From Caldora sp. SIO3E6 (lineage in GTDB: Bacteria > Cyanobacteriota > Cyanobacteriia > Cyanobacteriales > Coleofasciculaceae): DNA of 13,168 nt. Positions 11,368 through 13,168 of this stretch are shown here, in pieces (within the stretch, counting starts at the first letter, position 1; each line of letters opens with the position of its first letter). The stretch lies in assembly GCA_010672185.1 (NCBI GenBank), contig JAAHHL010000092.1, forward strand, positions 1 to 13,168, in the 5' to 3' direction. Both the position numbers and the translations under genes were made by a program. The notes beneath the pieces were generated by a model. It was given only the letters and a program-made list of their open reading frames with translations, searched no databases and was not told the DNA's origin.

Positions 11368-12249
11368 ATGGCTCTAGTAGTTGCAGCATTCTATAAATTT
11401 GTCAGCTTGCCAGACTTTGCCCAGAAGCAAAATCCTTTGCTGGCACACTGCCAAGAGCAAGGTATCAAAGGAACAATTCTTTTAGCAGCAGAAGGTATTA
11501 ACGGTACAATCGCCGGTTCACGTCAAGGGATTGATTCAGTTCTAGCCTTGCTGCGGTTAGACCCCCGCTTGTCAGATCTAAAACCAAAAGAATCTTACAC
11601 CGATTCCTACCCCTTTAACCGTCTAAAAGTCCGGCTTAAGCAAGAAATTGTTACCTTGGGGATGCCTGAAGTTAACCCAAACCAGGAAGTAGGCACTTAT
11701 GTCAACCCTCAGGATTGGAATGCCTTAATCTCCGATCCTGAGGTGCTGGTTATTGACACCCGTAATGACTATGAGGTGGATATTGGCACTTTCCAGGGGG
11801 CACAAAATCCCCAAACTGACACATTTCGAGAATTTCCTGATTACGTTCACCATCATCTAGACCCCAATCAACATAAAAAAGTTGCTCTGTTTTGTACCGG
11901 GGGCATTCGCTGTGAAAAAGCCTCATCTTTGATGTTGAGTCAAGGTTTTCAGGAGGTTTACCACCTCAAAGGTGGCATTCTGAAGTATTTAGAGGAAATC
12001 CCAACCGCAGAAAGTCTGTGGCAAGGGGAATGTTTTGTTTTTGATCAACGCATTGCCGTCACCCACGGCTTGGAATCAGGAACTTACGATTTCTGCCGTA
12101 GTTGTGGGCATCCAATATCCGCATCGGATAAAACTACTCCTCAATATCAAGAAGGCATTTCTTGCCCCTACTGTTTTGCTCACCTCACACCGGAAAAAAA
12201 GGCACGCCAGCAGGAAAAACAGCGACAGTTAAGGCTCAGGGAACAGTAA
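11368..12249 (+). CDS. trhO: tRNA uridine(34) hydroxylase (rhodanese family)
   Basis: TrhO (formerly YceA) hydroxylates uridine at wobble position 34 to 5-hydroxyuridine in an oxygen-dependent reaction, first step to cmo5U/mo5U-type wobble bases. The 293-residue protein has the N-terminal ferredoxin-like domain (1-95, with AAEGINGTIAGS). A rhodanese domain (about 125-215) has the IDTRNDYEVDIGTF motif and active-site loop CTGGIRCEK (Cys176, Cys182). A C-terminal CxxC pair (Cys243/Cys246 and Cys266/Cys269) probably binds zinc. A basic glutamine-rich tail ends the chain. The length is within the family range. The ATG at 11368 has GAGG only 2 nt before it, which is unusually tight, but no alternative start lies nearby. 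Its divergent neighbour is a tRNA-Ala with U34, a known class of substrate. Confidence 0.93.
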   Translation: MALVVAAFYKFVSLPDFAQKQNPLLAHCQEQGIKGTILLAAEGINGTIAGSRQGIDSVLALLRLDPRLSDLKPKESYTDSYPFNRLKVRLKQEIVTLGMPEVNPNQEVGTYVNPQDWNALISDPEVLVIDTRNDYEVDIGTFQGAQNPQTDTFREFPDYVHHHLDPNQHKKVALFCTGGIRCEKASSLMLSQGFQEVYHLKGGILKYLEEIPTAESLWQGECFVFDQRIAVTHGLESGTYDFCRSCGHPISASDKTTPQYQEGISCPYCFAHLTPEKKARQQEKQRQLRLREQ

Positions 12250-12286
12250 TGATATCATGTCCGGTTGAACACTTATCATTAAGGCC

Positions 12287-12322
12287 GACGCGGAGACGCG
12301 GGGACGCGGGGACGCGGAGACG
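12287..12322 (-). repeat. Octamer array GACGCGGR, copy A
   Basis: Four and a half 8-bp units read GACGCGGA, GACGCGGG, GACGCGGG, GACGCGGA, GACG. In reverse complement this is the same TCCGCGTC/CCCGCGTC pattern as at 4621-4676. It begins 37 bp after the trhO stop. Confidence 0.88.
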
Positions 12323-12402
12323 TTTTTAACGTTTCAACCCGGTTTGACAGAAGAGAGATAGACAGGGGTGAACGAAAAAATGAGTGGGGAAACGAGTCAG
12401 CA

Positions 12403-12468
12403 GACGCGGAGACGCGGGGACGCGGGGACGCGGAGAATGGAAATCCCACGCCAAATTTCGTTCACCCG
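12403..12468 (-). repeat. Composite octamer repeat, inverted copy B
   Basis: Four octamers (12403-12434, order GGA, GGG, GGG, GGA as in copy A) are followed by a flank. In reverse complement the flank reads GGGTGAACGAAATTT, then GCGTGGGATTTCC, matching the flank at 4589-4620. A partial flank (GGGGTGAACGAAAAAATGAG) also sits at 12365-12384 between copies A and B. The cluster lies between converging trhO and the metal-binding-protein gene. Confidence 0.85.
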
Positions 12469-12483
12469 ATAGACAGAAAACTT

Positions 12484-13168
12484 TTACTCCAAGGCTGTAA
12501 AGTCTCCTCCCAGTGCTTCCACAATGGTGCGAGTATTGGCTGTCAGCATCTTGACATAGGTGTCGCCATCACTACCCACTCCACCAATTGAATCAGAATA
12601 AAGTTCTGCTGGTGCTAACTTCACTCCAGCTTCTTGAGCTACAGTTTGGATCAGATCAGGATTAATGGTGGTTTCAGCAAAAATTGCCGGAACTTTAGTC
12701 GCTTTAATCGCATCGGCTAAGTTTTTGAGAGTCCGAGCACTGGGTTGTTCTTCGGTACTAATACCAATTAAAGTACCTGTAATTTCTAATCCGTAGGCAC
12801 GAGCATAATATTGAAAGGCATCATGGGTAGTAACCAGCTGGCGCTGCTTAGCTGGGATGGTTTGAATCTGTTGGGTAATCCAGCTATCAAGCTGCTGCAA
12901 TTCCTCGGTAAGTCGTGCCGCATTCTGGTTAAATTCTTCCTCGTCTTCCGGTGAGAGGGCAATCAACTGGTCACGAATACTATTGACCATCTTAATCCCA
13001 TTTTCCGCATCACCCCACACATGAGGGTCTGGCTGTTTTGTCCCTTGGTAGTCGAAATCTAAAGGTGTAACCACTTCCCCAACCGCAAACTTATTGGCAT
13101 TTACCCCAGCAGCATTCATTTGTTTAATCAACCCTGGCTCCAGATTGTAACCGTTGTAGAGAATCAAA
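12484..13168 (-). CDS. Zn/Mn ABC transporter substrate-binding protein, partial
   Basis: This is the C-terminal 227 or so residues of a cluster A-I (TroA/ZnuA/MntC family) metal-binding lipoprotein or periplasmic protein, which delivers Zn or Mn to an ABC importer. The true start and signal peptide lie beyond the right edge. Counting from the first full codon, metal ligands seen are His49 in DPHVW, His115 in TTHDAFQYYARAYG and Asp192 in YSDSIGG. The first His ligand is off-window. The second lobe contains EEQPSARTLKNL and FAETTINPDL, typical of the family. MntC and PsaA carry Glu where His115 sits, while TroA and ZnuA carry His, so the ligand set leans toward zinc or mixed Zn/Mn use. The permease and ATPase genes would be outside the window. 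It converges with trhO. Confidence 0.9.
   Translation of the reverse strand, partial: LILYNGYNLEPGLIKQMNAAGVNANKFAVGEVVTPLDFDYQGTKQPDPHVWGDAENGIKMVNSIRDQLIALSPEDEEEFNQNAARLTEELQQLDSWITQQIQTIPAKQRQLVTTHDAFQYYARAYGLEITGTLIGISTEEQPSARTLKNLADAIKATKVPAIFAETTINPDLIQTVAQEAGVKLAPAELYSDSIGGVGSDGDTYVKMLTANTRTIVEALGGDFTALE

Overview
The window most likely comes from a large-genome filamentous cyanobacterium. Six perfect GCGATCGC (HIP1) octamers occur in 13 kb, against about 0.2 expected by chance. There are also several kinds of short tandem repeats, plus cyanobacterial-type versions of the SSB protein and of the 846-residue nucleotidyltransferase/phosphomutase fusion. The repeat style (GTCCCC...GGGGGATTTAGGGGG palindromes, CCGCGTCC octamers, GGGCGAAGCATTTGG arms) recalls Moorena/Coleofasciculus-like genomes, but the genus is a guess.

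Region 1 (1-3760) is the accessory part. A caspase-like protease fused to a P-loop ATPase (1-1207, minus, cut by the window edge) lies back to back with two plus-strand genes. These are a 150-residue mostly helical protein and a 451-residue coiled-coil protein with a two-segment, CorA-like membrane tail. A six-copy 48-bp tandem repeat separates the two directions. Both the protease gene and the 451-residue gene carry palindromic or tandem repeats inserted in frame. Together they could form a membrane-targeted cell-death or defence module. This is the best candidate here for an undescribed system, though the link rests only on adjacency and domain types.

Region 2 (3764-9132) is mostly housekeeping: cobK for corrin-ring reduction, a small membrane protein, the mannose-1-phosphate guanylyltransferase-like fusion whose phosphomutase half has lost its catalytic loops, ssb, and a small four-cysteine membrane protein. 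Heptamer and octamer repeats fill the gaps.

Region 3 (9133-11130) is gene-poor. It holds a 204-bp MITE-like element with 18-bp terminal inverted repeats and 4-bp target duplications. The element sits in the loop of an older 15-bp palindrome. Next come a 247-residue membrane-anchored orphan protein and an AT-rich hairpin-bearing gap.

Region 4 (11131-13168) has tRNA-Ala(UGC) divergent from trhO, the enzyme family that hydroxylates wobble uridine 34 in such tRNAs. Two octamer arrays follow, then the C-terminal part of a Zn/Mn ABC-transporter binding protein running off the right edge.
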